Both the position numbers and the translations under genes were made by a program. The notes beneath the pieces are model-generated. The model saw only the letters and a program-made list of their open reading frames with translations, was not told where the DNA came from and did no database searches. Below are positions 44,884 to 55,591 of a stretch of 64,000 nt of DNA, piece after piece (the stretch's first letter is position 1; every line of letters begins with the position of its first letter). Source of the DNA: Roridomyces roridus (Eukaryota; Basidiomycota; Agaricomycetes; Agaricales; Mycenaceae); NCBI GenBank assembly GCA_029378245.1, contig JARKIF010000017.1:248001-312000 (forward strand), written 5' to 3'.

Positions 44884-46442
44884 ATAGCGGTTGTTATGGT
44901 CTTGATGTTTGGCTCAGCACATCATGCTGGATTGGGTAAGTCCGTCAGCACAGCAAACTAGAATAGATTTCAATAGACACGACGTTGGGTGTTTCGTATA
45001 GAAAGGGCTACCTGACTGTGTTTCTATTGAACTGGACTCCCACGAAACCTAAGAAACTTGAAGAATGCTTTCAAGATATAGAATAGGGGAATGAAACGCG
45101 GACGCACCCGTCATCTGCAAGTTGGATGGCACGGACGCATCCGACTTTGAAGACTACCTGACGGACGCACCCGTGCTCAGGGAAATAAAAAGACCCCATG
45201 GACGGACGCATCCGTTCAACGTTTGAAAAAGATCGGATGCATCCGTTCTTGTCTTTGCAACAACACGGACGCCTCCGTCCTGGGGTACCTCACCGCGGGT
45301 GCATCCGTTGAAATTTACAACTTCAACGGATGCATCCGTCCCTCAGATGGTGTTGACCGGATGCATCCGTCCTTGAAATCTGTACCAGAGGCGGGTGCAT
45401 CCGTCAAGATTTATGTTGGATGACACGGACGTGTCCGTCCAAGTCGTTCTGAATATGGCGGGTGCATCCGTTTCCGTTTGGTTGAACAGGCGGGTGCATC
45501 CGTCCCCACTTGTCTCAATGAAGCCGGGTGCATCCGTCTGCATTTCTTCGAATGGGACGGACGAGTCCGTCAACGTCATTTTGACCATGGCGGTTGCATC
45601 CGCCTCTATCTTCTCGAACCAGACGGACCCATCCGCCAACATCCTGTTGAACCAGGCGGGCTCACCCGCCTCAACGTTTTTGAACTGAACAAGGGGAGCC
45701 GCCTCCGCCCTGACCTGTTTTGAGAAAGGCGGGGTCATCCGTGGATATTCCATCAAGTACGTAGCAAGGTAGCAAAGAATGTCATGAGCGGTTATTTAAT
45801 TGGTGGTGATGAACACACTACATACGACGTCGGGCTACATCAGCTATCAGATTCTTCGGCCAACTACTGGTGGGCTACTTCCTACCAGCCAGCCAACATA
45901 CCGCGGTACGGTTGTCCGCGGTGTGGTCCACAAAAAAAAACATCATTCAGAACGTAGAATTGGTGCACTTGTGAGTAGTATGGAATAGCTATCAGCAATC
46001 ATCAGGACTATTTGAATAACAGACGGCCAGACGACCAGCCATCCATACCCCAAAGGCGGCGCTAAATAGCTGCTTTTCCCTCGAATTCTGCGCGCAAACC
46101 CATTTTTTCTCCCCGCGCTACGCGCTCGACATGAACATACTGGGCGCGCGGAAACGGCGTCAAACGGGACCCAATATGCGGCCAGAAACCAATTTTTCGC
46201 TCCGCGCTACGCGCGGCAGCCGGATGCATCCGTCCACAGAAACAGCAGACCCGCCGGATGCACCCGCCCTGGTGCCCCACAAAAGCCCCGGACGCACCCG
46301 CCAACATGCCAGAAATACGGCGGATGCACCCGCCACGGATGTACCACGGTTGCGGTTAGTGCTCCCCGAGGCCCTTTGGGTAAGTCATTATTCGAAGCCT
46401 AGACTAACCCAATACGGGGGTCATAGGTGTCTGCCTGAAGTG
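44884..46442 (-). repeat. Right long terminal inverted repeat of the KDZ element
   Basis: Mirror copy of 28536-30081 with a few per cent difference and small indels (for example extra sequence near 45680-45700). It carries the same ~32-bp-spaced array of CGGRTGCRTCCG palindromes (45104-45670) and the same small by-product frames. Confidence 0.92.
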
Positions 46443-46911
46443 CCGAGGTAAGCCATCATGTTGTATGATCATCCAAGGTGGTTCGAATTTTTACGCTGGA
46501 CAATCAGCTGCTTTTCCCGCATTGGACCGCAACCGGTAGCTCGAACAAGCTACTACAAAACTCAGGTCATGACCCGTGGAGTTTTTACACACACATATAT
46601 ACACGTGTGACGTAGCTTTACCGTAAATTGCTGGAGTGGTGGAGTCAATTGACCAGCGCAAGAGGAACTTATCAAACCTGATGCCCAATCGCTCATCGCA
46701 GTGATCCGTCCCCGGCAGATTCCGGCGCGAGCTTCCTTGTTTTTGATGGCCTTTGACACGGGTGCTTGAAAGTGTTTGTAACAATGCTGTTTGTTTGAGA
46801 GTGGTTGCAACATTCTGACCTGTGCATAGCAAGCCACGGTTAGGATTACGACCTTGAAACGGCTTGGAACAGGTCTCCAGCCAGTCAAAGCCAATTTTGA
46901 TTTTTCCGACA

Positions 46912-47234
46912 GAGATCCTTCGTCTGACCCCAAATGTCTAATACGAGTTGAGCAGCCCGCTCCGCGAGCTTCTGACTCTCTTTCTTGTTTCGTGTGATTC
47001 TCTGAGATGATGAATTAGAGCAATTTGAAAAGCAGGAAGTGGAAAGCCCACCTCGCTCATCTCTAACAGAGTCAAGGCGACGGATACCCCAGATTTGAGA
47101 GGCGCGCAAGCGTCTGTAGATGCCCGGATTGCTCGCAGAGCCACCTTTGTTCCGTCGAGTGTGTCCGAGGCGATGTTGTGGAAGGCCTGACGGTTTCTAG
47201 TGGCGAAGGGGATACGACGAGTGAGTCGGGACAT
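46912..47234 (-). pseudogene. MLKL/HeLo-like N-terminal-domain protein, 5' half (cut by transposon)
   Basis: Start codon at 47234 (MSRLTRRIPFATRNRQ). Exon 1 is 47234-47052; exon 2 begins at 47001 and is cut at 46912 by the insertion. Residues ALRAIRASTDACAPLKSGVS and VALTLLEMSE then NKKESQKLAERAAQLVLDIW match the first helices of the MLKL/HeLo-like domain of fungal NLR-associated proteins. The frame continues exactly into 28310 on the other side of the composite insertion. Confidence 0.75.
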
Positions 47235-48950
47235 AGCAGCGGGCGGGGAGTCGAGGCAGAGAGGAAGAGCAAAAGCTGTAGATTTGTCGCACCAGATTTC
47301 CTGGTTCGTAAGCGTTGCTTCTTGCTGTACGGAAAGCTGTTGAGTATTGACACTATTTTGGGGATCCGACGCCCTCGGGTGCATTCAGTTCAGCATCCGG
47401 CAAGGAGCGATTTGAGAGCTTCGAGTGCACCAGGGAAAGACGGAAGCAGAAGGTTTCTGGTTAAAAATCGTCGCAGGGTGGGAGCAGGAGCAATCCAGGG
47501 ATCACACCGTCACATGGCGATCACACGGATCACGATTCACGAGGCCACTGCTGCCTCCTCCCGCAATGTTTGCCCAGTGCCTTGATCAAGAGGCTTCATA
47601 TCATTTGAGTGAAGTCGAGACTCGGAATCGCGGAAAGAGCAAGCGTACCACAAACTTGAGGGCACGCCGAGGTCGTATGATTAACTTTTAAGGCATTGTG
47701 ATTTTCCGAAGATGTCCATGCTGTAGAGCCTAGAGGGGATTGGAATTTAGAATTCGGCCTAATTGTCCAGTCAACCAGCGGCACAGAATTTAGATTACTT
47801 CCGCGTTGCTCAACAGCATAGTCATGTATGTATGTGACGAACCAGCTGAGATACTTACCTTGCCTAAGTATGAATGGACACCGACGCCTTTGTCGTCGTG
47901 CCTCCTTTGTTACGGTATTAAAACAAAGGAAAGGCTTGATTGAAAATGAATGATCGGGGAAGCAAGGTCGGCTGGCAAAACCTGCATCTGGAGTCGACTC
48001 GGAGATCTGGCAGAGGTTCAAAGAAACACTAAGGTTCGTGAACGATAACTACCACAACCATGGGGTGGGAAGCCAACTCGTCAGCGGTGAGTGCCTCAAT
48101 AATGGTGGCCGCTGAATGAGACCTGGAGGCTTAAAAAGGATATATCACATTCACATTCAACAGCAGCTGTGTCGAAATTCACTCACGGAATCCATACATG
48201 CATACGAACGCCACACTGAACCGGAGTTGTCCGGGTAGTCAGAATCAAGGATTTAGCATCTACGCACCTGGGTCCAATCCTTGGGATACTTTTGGGCATT
48301 GACTGCGGAAAGATGTGTGAGCTCGAGCCTCGAGGATGACATGGATAGAAAAATACAAGATACGAATCCGTTACAGTGCCATCGTTATCTGTAGACGCCG
48401 CGGTCTTGAAGGAACCCGAACAAGAAACAGCACCCAGGCGCAGCGGTTGAAAATATTGCGTCGGATTTCGTAGCCCTCGAGTCATGCATCGCGGCGGCTA
48501 TCTGGTGGTTATAATTTGAACGACCGCGGGATACTCCGAGACTCTTAGACACGGCGTTGGATCTATTTCGTGTCGTCCGTCGATTCGTGGCGACAAAAAG
48601 AGACTGAGCAGCAGGTGCCATGGAGAATACAGGGGACAATGTCTCGACGGACTGGTATCACTTTTGCAGCCGAGGAGGGAGAGCGTGGGTCGGTACCAGG
48701 GAATCGAGATGCGACGCGGAGGTGAGATAGATCGTGGATGCGTCAAGTCGCCACAGATTAGCGCTGCAGAAGGGCGGGCATTGAGCGACTAGAAACGAGG
48801 AGGTGGTCCAAGAAAGGAAGGTCAGACCCAAATATTTGGCCCACGTCATCCCTACTTCTCTTTTTGACCATCCCTTTCAGTCCTCGAATCGGACCCGGAC
48901 GCGTATATAGGTAACCACTCTACAGCTCGCCATGGACAATCAAGAACACA
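47235..48950. other. Intergenic, no secure gene
   Basis: Minus-strand frames at 48021-47596 and 48619-48385 are open for 80-140 codons but show no domain. The second starts MAPAAQSLFVATNRRTTRN, which loosely recalls the start of the MLKL-like gene. TATA-like TATATAGG at 48905-48912 precedes the Clp1-like gene. Confidence 0.35.
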
Positions 48951-49469
48951 ATGCTCGTCGCACCCGTCTCATCCCGCCGCTATCGTGACGACGTGCCACC
49001 GCCAGCGATACAGCTTCCCCGGACCCTTGCACGACCAGCTTTCACCGACATCTCCCGTGAGGCTCTCGCAGCCGCCTCCCCAGATCTCGACAGGGTCCCC
49101 GCCGAGTTTGTCCGCCACGGCCTCCTGGCCAAGGCTACGCAGATGCAGGCCGGCATTGCCGCTCTCGCTCCCTCGCATCTTCCTCAATCCATTCCTAAAT
49201 CGCACCTCCCTCGGACGCTCACCATTCCCCTCCGCGTGACGTCCGTTGCACGCCCGAGTTACCCCACTCACGTGCTCGCCATCACCGCTTCCTCCTCCAA
49301 ATCACCGCGCGAGTCCGTGGGGACCGGCAATTGTCTGACAGCTGGCGGCCGATTATCTAATGCACTTTTGATCCCAATCATGGCAAGAAATGTCCGGCTC
49401 TTTAGCACAGTAACAACTCACCACACCACTTGTTCATTGCAGACAAAGTCATTCGGGACCTCATTCTCT

Positions 49470-49575
49470 TTGTATTCTCCGGGACAGAATTTTGTGTGAT
49501 TTGTATATTAACTTTGTCTCAGCTGAATGCAATATAAACTGGGAGTAAAATAGAAATCTGTCCCGGAGAATACAA
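49470..49575. repeat. 19-bp inverted repeat upstream of the 972-aa gene
   Basis: TTGTATTCTCCGGGACAGA at 49470-49488 is repeated inverted and exact at 49557-49575, with a 68-bp loop. It lies inside the transposon between the left end and the start codon and could be a transposase- or regulator-binding site. Confidence 0.85.
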
Positions 49576-49747
49576 TCTTCAGCTCTTCAAACGATTTATC
49601 GTGATTTTTTTGCCGGTCCTGGGGCGTTGTGGAAGGTCACACTAAATTTATTATGTCGCGTCTCGGAAGACGCGTGCATGGCTTACGTGATACGATCAAA
49701 CTATCAACAATCGCGCGCGTCTCCCTCCAGCACCCCGGCCCACAAGA

Positions 49748-52700
49748 ATGACGACCGGCCGGCGCTGGAATCCGGTCAAACGGCGCACGCCAGGTCAAAA
49801 GGCACAGGCTCTGGTCAATCTCGGCCGTGTCAACACCCCGGGTTCCCGTGGATCCCGTCACCAAGCTTCTGACAAGGAGAATCACGTACCCACGTCCAAC
49901 GCGACAGACGCGACGCGTTCGACGCGTCCCACGCGCTCTGGACCATCCAACTACTCCCGGCCATCCTCCTACGCCAAGATCGGATCCGCACACCGGCTTC
50001 ACGCAGCCCAAAGTCGCGCCGATTACTACGAGCGAAACTTCCGGAACGAACGCAAGAAGGCCAACCGTGCCAACGCCAACAGGGAGGATGCGCTGGAGCA
50101 GCTTCGTCAAGTGCGGAGAGCACTCATTGAGTGCCAAAACAAGGACACCGACTACACCAGATCTCTCAAGTCGCGTATGGCGGATATCACGGCAGAACTT
50201 CAAGATTCCCAGAGGGAGCTCGTCCGCGTACATATACGGAACGCGGACCTTGTCAAACAGAAGAACACCCTCCATCGACGCGTCCAGAGACTCCCGGATC
50301 GCATCACCGCCGGCGTGGGGAAGTCGACAACTCAGTCCTTCCAGGACAACGGCATCATCTCCGAGGCCTTTCGTACTTGTGTACGCGACCTTGTCACGGC
50401 GAATGTACCTGTGGACAATGTCACCTTTGTCATCCGCTCTGTTGCTGAAGCTCTCGGGATCAATCTGGTCGGCGACATGGCTGCACGGAGCGTGGGGAGG
50501 ATCGTCAAGGAGGCTGGAGTCCTTGCACAGCTCCAAATTGTCGATGAGCTGGAACAGGCAAAGAGTATGTACGCTATCCGAATCTCTATTGAACGAGCTA
50601 ATTCACTCCTTGCAGCCGCGACCATCAGCGGCGACGGTACATCCCACCGACATATCCAGTATGAGTCCCGCCACATAATGTTGGATGTGGCGAACAACGG
50701 CGCCCCCGGCACATCCAAAGAAAATCGCTATCTCGGTCTCGGCACTGCGCCCGATCACACCAGCGAGTCGCAGCTCGAAGGATGGCAAGGGCTTGTTCAC
50801 GAGATGTACTCCCTCTACAATGAGAGCCCCGATGGTCAGGCAAATCGAGTCGACGAGCGCACCTTCTATACAAAGATCGCCGGCATGCTCACCGACCACG
50901 CCGCTGACCAGAAGAAACTGGCTGGCCTGTTTCAAAAGCTCAAGATGAAGATGGACCGAGAAATTCGTGGCGAGCGTGCTCTGCTTCTGCTTTCTCCGCC
51001 GGAGCTTCTTGCCTTGGTTTGCGAGTTGAACGAGAAGAAGATTGCGGCGGCGGGGGGACAAGCGGGGTGGGACACCTTGCCTGTAGAGGAGCAGGAGCGC
51101 CAGAACGCTGCGCTCCATAGTCTCCTCTCCCAACGCTATGGGCAGAAGATGTTTGACAAGCTTTCGGAGGAGCAGAAACGTGAGGTGGATCTGTTTGTTT
51201 GGGCGGGTTGTTGTATGCACAAAGATTTGAATGCGCACAAAGGTTCGTCCTTCAAGTTCCTTCTTTATATATTTGCTCATGTACACGCAGGGGGAAACGC
51301 GAAGATGATGCAGTACTGGGCAAGTCAAGGTCTCCCGGGCCCCATCTTTCTTTTCAACAAGGACAACGACGCCGCCGTACAAACTGGGTCGAAAGAAGCC
51401 AAAGAACGGGCGGAGCGTCTCTCTGCGCGGGGTGGGGTCAAGACCACGGACCTCATGGGTGCACTGCTCAATAACAAGGACGACAAGAAGGGCGAGCAAG
51501 AACGATATGTCATCTTCTTCGAAAGCAAGTTTGGCTACGCCCTTTACTTCCCCGATACAAACAACACTCGCTACCAGTCACACTCCGAGGGTGCCGGCGA
51601 GATTATCGTGCATCGCCCCACATACTTCGAGCTTCTCGAGTTCATTCGTGATCGCAAGGACTCAATGAATTTCAACCACATGGAGAGTAATATTCACAAA
51701 GCTCTGCAGGACCCATACACCCTCACCGAACTCGCCGTCCTTGCCGTTTACGGTCAAGCGGTCACACATCCCTACATGCGCACAGCACGGAAAGCCCGCA
51801 CCAATATCCTCACGCTCGGCCCACTCCACGCCAAGCTCCTCGCTCACTTGAGCACACTCATCTCGACGCCATCTCTCCTTTTTGGCCCGGAGATCTCGTA
51901 CGAGACGGGCGCCCTCGATGGCCAGCAATGGGAGCGGCCGGAGGTAATATACGCTGTCGCTGCGATGGCCCCATCGCTTCCTCATCTCGAGGGTGCACTC
52001 CGGGCATTCCTGGAAGGTGCTCTTGAGACTTGGATCCGATTTACGGCGGCGGACTTTGCTTCAAAACAGAAATATGGCATCCCCACTCTCTCTGTAGCCG
52101 AGCAGAACGCCGCCGCAATGTCTTCCACGAATGATGCGAACGAGGGCACCCTGGGAGCGGATGCGCGCGTGGCTAAGCGTCGAGCACCCCGCGCTAGTCT
52201 GGAGTTCATCAACGGCAAGTCGATGTACAAACGGAATAACACCAAGAAGTATGCCTTGCAAAAGCTCCAGGTTCCCGGCACATCCGCTTTCATGCGTCGG
52301 GCGGCTCGAAAAATCGATGGGCAACAGCGGGAGAAGGGTCGCCGGACAGACTTGGCAGCTCGAGACGTAGAAAAGGTTGACACAAATCGAAAAGAGAAGC
52401 AGAGGCGAGCGGACAAGCGTTCGAAGGAGAAGGCGGAGATTGAGAGTTGCCCCGTAATCTTCGACGTGGAGCGTTTCCGGGATGCGGCCAGCCTCAAGAA
52501 GATAACGGTAGCTGTCATAGACCTCCAGCTGAAGTGGCATCGGAGCCGGGAGATCATGGTGAATGAAAAGACGGAGATTCCAGCGCTTTCCAAGTTCAAG
52601 AAGCAACAGAAGGTGGACGTTCTGATAGCGGCATTGGAGCGGTGGAACCCGAGAGTCGCAGCTGGGGAGTTCCCTCAAAGGGGTCCGGTGCAACAGGAGG

Positions 52701-52765
52701 AGGTAAATGGTGCACAGGACCTGGAAACCGATGGCGAGGATGAGGAGATGGGGTACGAGCATTAG
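49748..52765 (+). CDS. Putative transposase of the 3668-bp element
   Basis: The frame is open for 1005 codons, but two segments have intron form (50565-50615, 51 nt, GTATGT...CTAAT...CAG; 51243-51290, 48 nt), giving exons 49748-50564, 50616-51242 and 51291-52765 and 972 aa.

Residues ~1-85: basic, Arg/Ser-rich. ~85-190: coiled coil (NEMRNERKK-like repeats, ALEQLRQVRRALIECQNK). ~190-290: helical, possibly a DNA-binding region. ~275: ATISGDGTSHRHIQYESRHI with a candidate catalytic Asp. ~480: VDLFVWAGCCMHKDLNAHKG with a second conserved Asp. Later: KFGYALYFPDTNNTRYQSHS and a basic, Lys-rich C-terminus with acidic tail. A DDE-type nuclease is my inference from the spacing of acidic residues; I cannot name the superfamily. 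Confidence 0.7.
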   Translation: MTTGRRWNPVKRRTPGQKAQALVNLGRVNTPGSRGSRHQASDKENHVPTSNATDATRSTRPTRSGPSNYSRPSSYAKIGSAHRLHAAQSRADYYERNFRNERKKANRANANREDALEQLRQVRRALIECQNKDTDYTRSLKSRMADITAELQDSQRELVRVHIRNADLVKQKNTLHRRVQRLPDRITAGVGKSTTQSFQDNGIISEAFRTCVRDLVTANVPVDNVTFVIRSVAEALGINLVGDMAARSVGRIVKEAGVLAQLQIVDELEQAKSMYAIRISIERANSLLAAATISGDGTSHRHIQYESRHIMLDVANNGAPGTSKENRYLGLGTAPDHTSESQLEGWQGLVHEMYSLYNESPDGQANRVDERTFYTKIAGMLTDHAADQKKLAGLFQKLKMKMDREIRGERALLLLSPPELLALVCELNEKKIAAAGGQAGWDTLPVEEQERQNAALHSLLSQRYGQKMFDKLSEEQKREVDLFVWAGCCMHKDLNAHKGSSFKFLLYIFAHVHAGGNAKMMQYWASQGLPGPIFLFNKDNDAAVQTGSKEAKERAERLSARGGVKTTDLMGALLNNKDDKKGEQERYVIFFESKFGYALYFPDTNNTRYQSHSEGAGEIIVHRPTYFELLEFIRDRKDSMNFNHMESNIHKALQDPYTLTELAVLAVYGQAVTHPYMRTARKARTNILTLGPLHAKLLAHLSTLISTPSLLFGPEISYETGALDGQQWERPEVIYAVAAMAPSLPHLEGALRAFLEGALETWIRFTAADFASKQKYGIPTLSVAEQNAAAMSSTNDANEGTLGADARVAKRRAPRASLEFINGKSMYKRNNTKKYALQKLQVPGTSAFMRRAARKIDGQQREKGRRTDLAARDVEKVDTNRKEKQRRADKRSKEKAEIESCPVIFDVERFRDAASLKKITVAVIDLQLKWHRSREIMVNEKTEIPALSKFKKQQKVDVLIAALERWNPRVAAGEFPQRGPVQQEEVNGAQDLETDGEDEEMGYEH

Positions 52766-53593
52766 AGCCAAATTAGAGCCACTTATAATTCCATTTACAC
52801 TGATATATTTGACATACACACTCATTAGTATATAATTTACCTTTTGGCTTCCTAGGATTTGCTTGCTGGGACTTGTGGCCACGGAGAATCATGAACGAGT
52901 CGATTTGCCACTGGTTTGATGAGTATTGGCGGGGGCACAAACATACACAAATCGACATTGATCGCCTGCCAATTGCCGGTCCCCAGAGTCCGCGAGCCTC
53001 TTCCCCGTCCACGCCGTCGTCCTCGCAGCACACTGCGCCAAACTTCCACCATTACCCCCAGGGCTCCATGGCTCGCGGTCCTCCGCCACGCTCCCCCTGC
53101 TTCCCTTCTCCCTACCCTCACCGCAGGCATTCGCGATCCTCCACTCGTACATGTACACCCATCGTCTCGAAGTAGCGCTCGCAGCGCTCCTCCCTTTACC
53201 TCACGCGTTCCTCGAGAACCTTGACATCGCGCGCATATCAACCACCCTCTCCTCACGCTCCGCCATCCACACTCTCTCCTCGCACCTCGCATCCTCCGCG
53301 GGCGGCAGCCTTTCCGCGCTCATGGCGCACGCTGTGCATGTGAAGGAACTGTGGCAGGATATGGTCGCGCTAGGGTTGTATGATCCGGAGCTGTGGGATA
53401 TGTTGGACCTTGCGTGGGAGGTCGTTCTTGGGGCGCTGAATCTTGCTGCTGCGTAGTAGTGATTCTCTTCTTCTCTTCACGCATATGTAAGATAGCTGCA
53501 CCACCTTATTCATTGTAGCCTTTACTCTCCATGCGCCTTCGTCCATTCGACGCAGTCATGTGCCTATAGTGTACCTCTGGCAATATAATAGAT

Positions 53594-54021
53594 GGGTTGT
53601 GCAAAAGCCGCGCGGCTTTTTATGGCATTGTGCAAAGCCGCGTGCGGCTTTGTGTCAGTGGTTATTTCTCATGTACACGGCCTCCGATGCCGCACGCCAT
53701 GCCGAGAGAGTGCCGAACACGGCCTGTCTTCGTCCACGGCGAGTGTGGAGCCCATGTGAAGCAAGACTTGATGAATTGCGCTTGGACACCATGCTGAGGT
53801 CATGGTGGAGCTCTTCCCGATTGTCGTGAGAAGTGCTTCCTGTGGGCGGTCCGGTCTCATTTGATCCGGCACTCGGCAAGATGGATAATCACTCGCGGGA
53901 TGAGATAATTTGATCCGATGTCCATCACCAGTCCATCGGCAGTCACATTTCTTGTGCGGCTTTGCACAATGCCAAAAAGCCGCACATAGCCGCATGCGGC
54001 TCATGCGGCTTTTGCACAACC
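53594..54021. mobile_element. Short MITE with GGTTGTGCAAAAGCCGC ends
   Basis: The inverted repeats GGTTGTGCAAAAGCCGC lie at both ends, and internal direct and inverted repeats of GCGGCTTTGCAC follow. About 428 bp. No clear target duplication was found (flanks AATAGAT and TATTAAT), so the exact ends are uncertain. Confidence 0.7.
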
Positions 54022-55591
54022 TATTAATTTGTGTCCTGGATACCTCTGCTGTGAAATGGACTTGGACTTTGAGGATCTTGAACGGTGCTGTTGTCGTGAC
54101 GATTCGGATCGTGGACTATTCGAACAATTCTATCAACGCGGCGCGCTTGGGCAACGTCGTCGCTCGGTGGAGGCTCGAGCGCTCCGCTGCGTTTGGAGGA
54201 CTGCGATATCCATTGGACTTGGCGTCCGTTTGTCAAAAGTCATGCAAGCAGCCTGCGAGCCGACGTCCTTGAATAACGAAAATCAGTCACACTCGGAGAA
54301 AAAGGACGAATTTACAACCCAATTGCAGTACCTCGAGTCGAACGTGAGCCTGTACGTGGTATGCCGGTGACTACTGAGGAACCAATGAGGAACGACAGCG
54401 GTAGTCGACCCTCCAAAGCCGCGCTGTTCCAAGCAGCTTGCGAGCCAACGTTTTTGAATACATGAAAGTGAACGGTTGTACACCCTCATTCAAACTCGGA
54501 GAAAAATCGACAGTTTATGATTTGTGAGCGCGTGAGCCTGCACGGGTATGCCGGTAACTTCACCGAGGAACGCCAGCGCGATCATACTTGTGCGCTGTGG
54601 GTTCTTGGCGCAGGGGTCTATTCCCTCAATCCGTCTACTACTAGCATCAGATCTTCACAGAGGAACGAAATACCTCAAAATGACCAAAAATGCAATGGGT
54701 ATCGGATCATAAACCGGGCTCGAGTCGAAAGAGCCCAGTCCATCTCCCCAACGAAATTGTAGTGACGCATGCGTTGAAATCCGCACGGCGGTATGCTTAG
54801 TGGAAGAGCAGGAATGGTAAACCCACAGAGACGAGTCCATGGTTCTGATTTAACACCTCGACAACGTGGGTGTCTGTGTGTCAAGTAATCCTATAGAGAG
54901 GGAGGGAAATTGGAATGTGAGACGCAGATACGTTACCTCTGAGTCCTCGGCACCTCCCCTCGGTGGGCTACGACGGCCCCTAGACACAAGTAACTTGCAA
55001 TTGGTAGACTGTCTTTCATGGCCACTAGTAGTATGGCCACTAGTAGTCCACGACTGTGCTGCGATGTCGTTGTCGGTCTGTGAGATAAGACGTCGTTCGA
55101 TTCGACGTGCAGGCATGGGGGGTTGCTCGAAATCTTTTTCAATTCTCTCCGGCTGTCTGACTCACGAAGGTGAAGGGCTTGGATTTTATCGTGATTTGGA
55201 ACTCGTCCCTGAGCTACGACCTGTGAGTGCCCGTGAATCCGATGTTCAGAAAGTGTAAGTGTCTTCAGAGAGGGGGCACTGTCAGAGTGGATTGCACGCG
55301 AACCAGGCTGGATTCTGAGAGCGGAATGCAAGTAACGGTGGGTACTCATTCAGATTCGATCGCTATATTTCAAGGATGAACTTATTTAATCAGCCCTCAT
55401 CGATCAACTGTGAAATAGAACGTGAATTCGAGTCCCGGCAGAATGTATTTTCGTACGCACGGAAGAATCAAGAAAGAGAAGTGCTGCCATATCGAGGCAT
55501 TCAAGAAAGTAAATGGGCGGATCGCCTACGCCGATGCTGGGTCTACGGAGCGTGAGCAGGAGGAGTGGGATGATGGGCGAAAGCACGCACA
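54022..55591. other. Intergenic, no gene recognised
   Basis: Two imperfect copies of a ~150-bp segment stand in tandem at about 54235-54370 and 54430-54560 (shared blocks CAAGCAGC-TGCGAGCC, TTGAATA, CACTCGGAGAAAAA-like). ACTAGTAGT repeats occur near 55021-55045. Open frames are short. Confidence 0.4.

Larger units (their letters stand above)
28536..46442. mobile_element. KDZ (Kyakuja-Dileera-Zisupton) superfamily DNA transposon, 17.9 kb
   Basis: The ends are perfect inverted repeats starting CACTTCAGGCAGACACC, flanked by a 7-bp duplication CCGAGGT (28529-28535 and 46443-46449). The uninterrupted target can be read at 17388-17394 in the intact MITE, so both ends are certain. Long inverted repeats of about 1.55 kb enclose four genes: a decayed KDZ transposase (30171-33620, minus), a KOW/Spt5-like gene (33953-38763, minus), an acidic 1020-aa gene (40079-43499, plus) and a Cys-rich gene (43856-44790, plus). 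KDZ elements are large agaricomycete transposons known to accompany TET/JBP genes; none of the frames here shows a TET/JBP domain. Confidence 0.93.
28313..46911. mobile_element. TGTCGG-ended MITE, second copy, split by KDZ transposon
   Basis: Composite insertion of 18,599 bp. The outer parts (28313-28535 and 46443-46911) together form a ~685-bp copy of the MITE seen intact at 17172-17844, with over 90 % identity by eye. It is flanked by GA (28311-28312 and 46912-46913). The KDZ element sits within it. Confidence 0.9.
49318..52985 (+). mobile_element. 3668-bp DNA transposon of unassigned superfamily
   Basis: The inverted repeats are TGGGGACCGGCAATTG and its inverse, flanked by a perfect 7-bp duplication GAGTCCG (49311-49317 and 52986-52992). 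The host Clp1-like frame closes exactly on removal, proving both ends. It carries one gene (49748-52765). The left non-coding part has a 19-bp inverted repeat. I cannot place it in hAT (8 bp), CACTA (2-3 bp), Tc1 (TA) or piggyBac (TTAA) by its duplication length. Confidence 0.92.
48951..53456 (+). pseudogene. clp1: Clp1-like developmental protein gene split by a transposon
   Basis: Two coding parts, 48951-49317 and 52993-53456, are separated by a 3668-bp transposon. With one copy of the 7-bp duplication they form an open frame of 831 nt, 276 aa, without introns. Family features: FTDISREALAAASPDL with VPAEFVRHGLLAKATQM (~30-65), LPKS-like PKSHLPRTLTIPLR, YPTHVLAI (~110), then across the junction LFPVHAVVLAAHCAKLPPLP, followed by AFAILHSYMYTHRLEVALAA and LLPLPHAFL, and an all-helical C-terminus ending VKELWQDMVALGLYDPELWD. 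In Coprinopsis, Clp1 acts downstream of the A mating-type genes in clamp-cell and dikaryon development; many species have several Clp1-like genes. The insertion makes this copy non-functional unless other copies exist. Confidence 0.85.

Noticed and set aside
28536..46442. TET/JBP dioxygenase cargo expected for KDZ elements
   Set aside because: Looked for HxD...H-type double-stranded beta-helix motifs in all large frames; none seen.
50603..51499. 298-aa minus-strand open frame
   Set aside because: Antisense of the 972-aa transposon gene.
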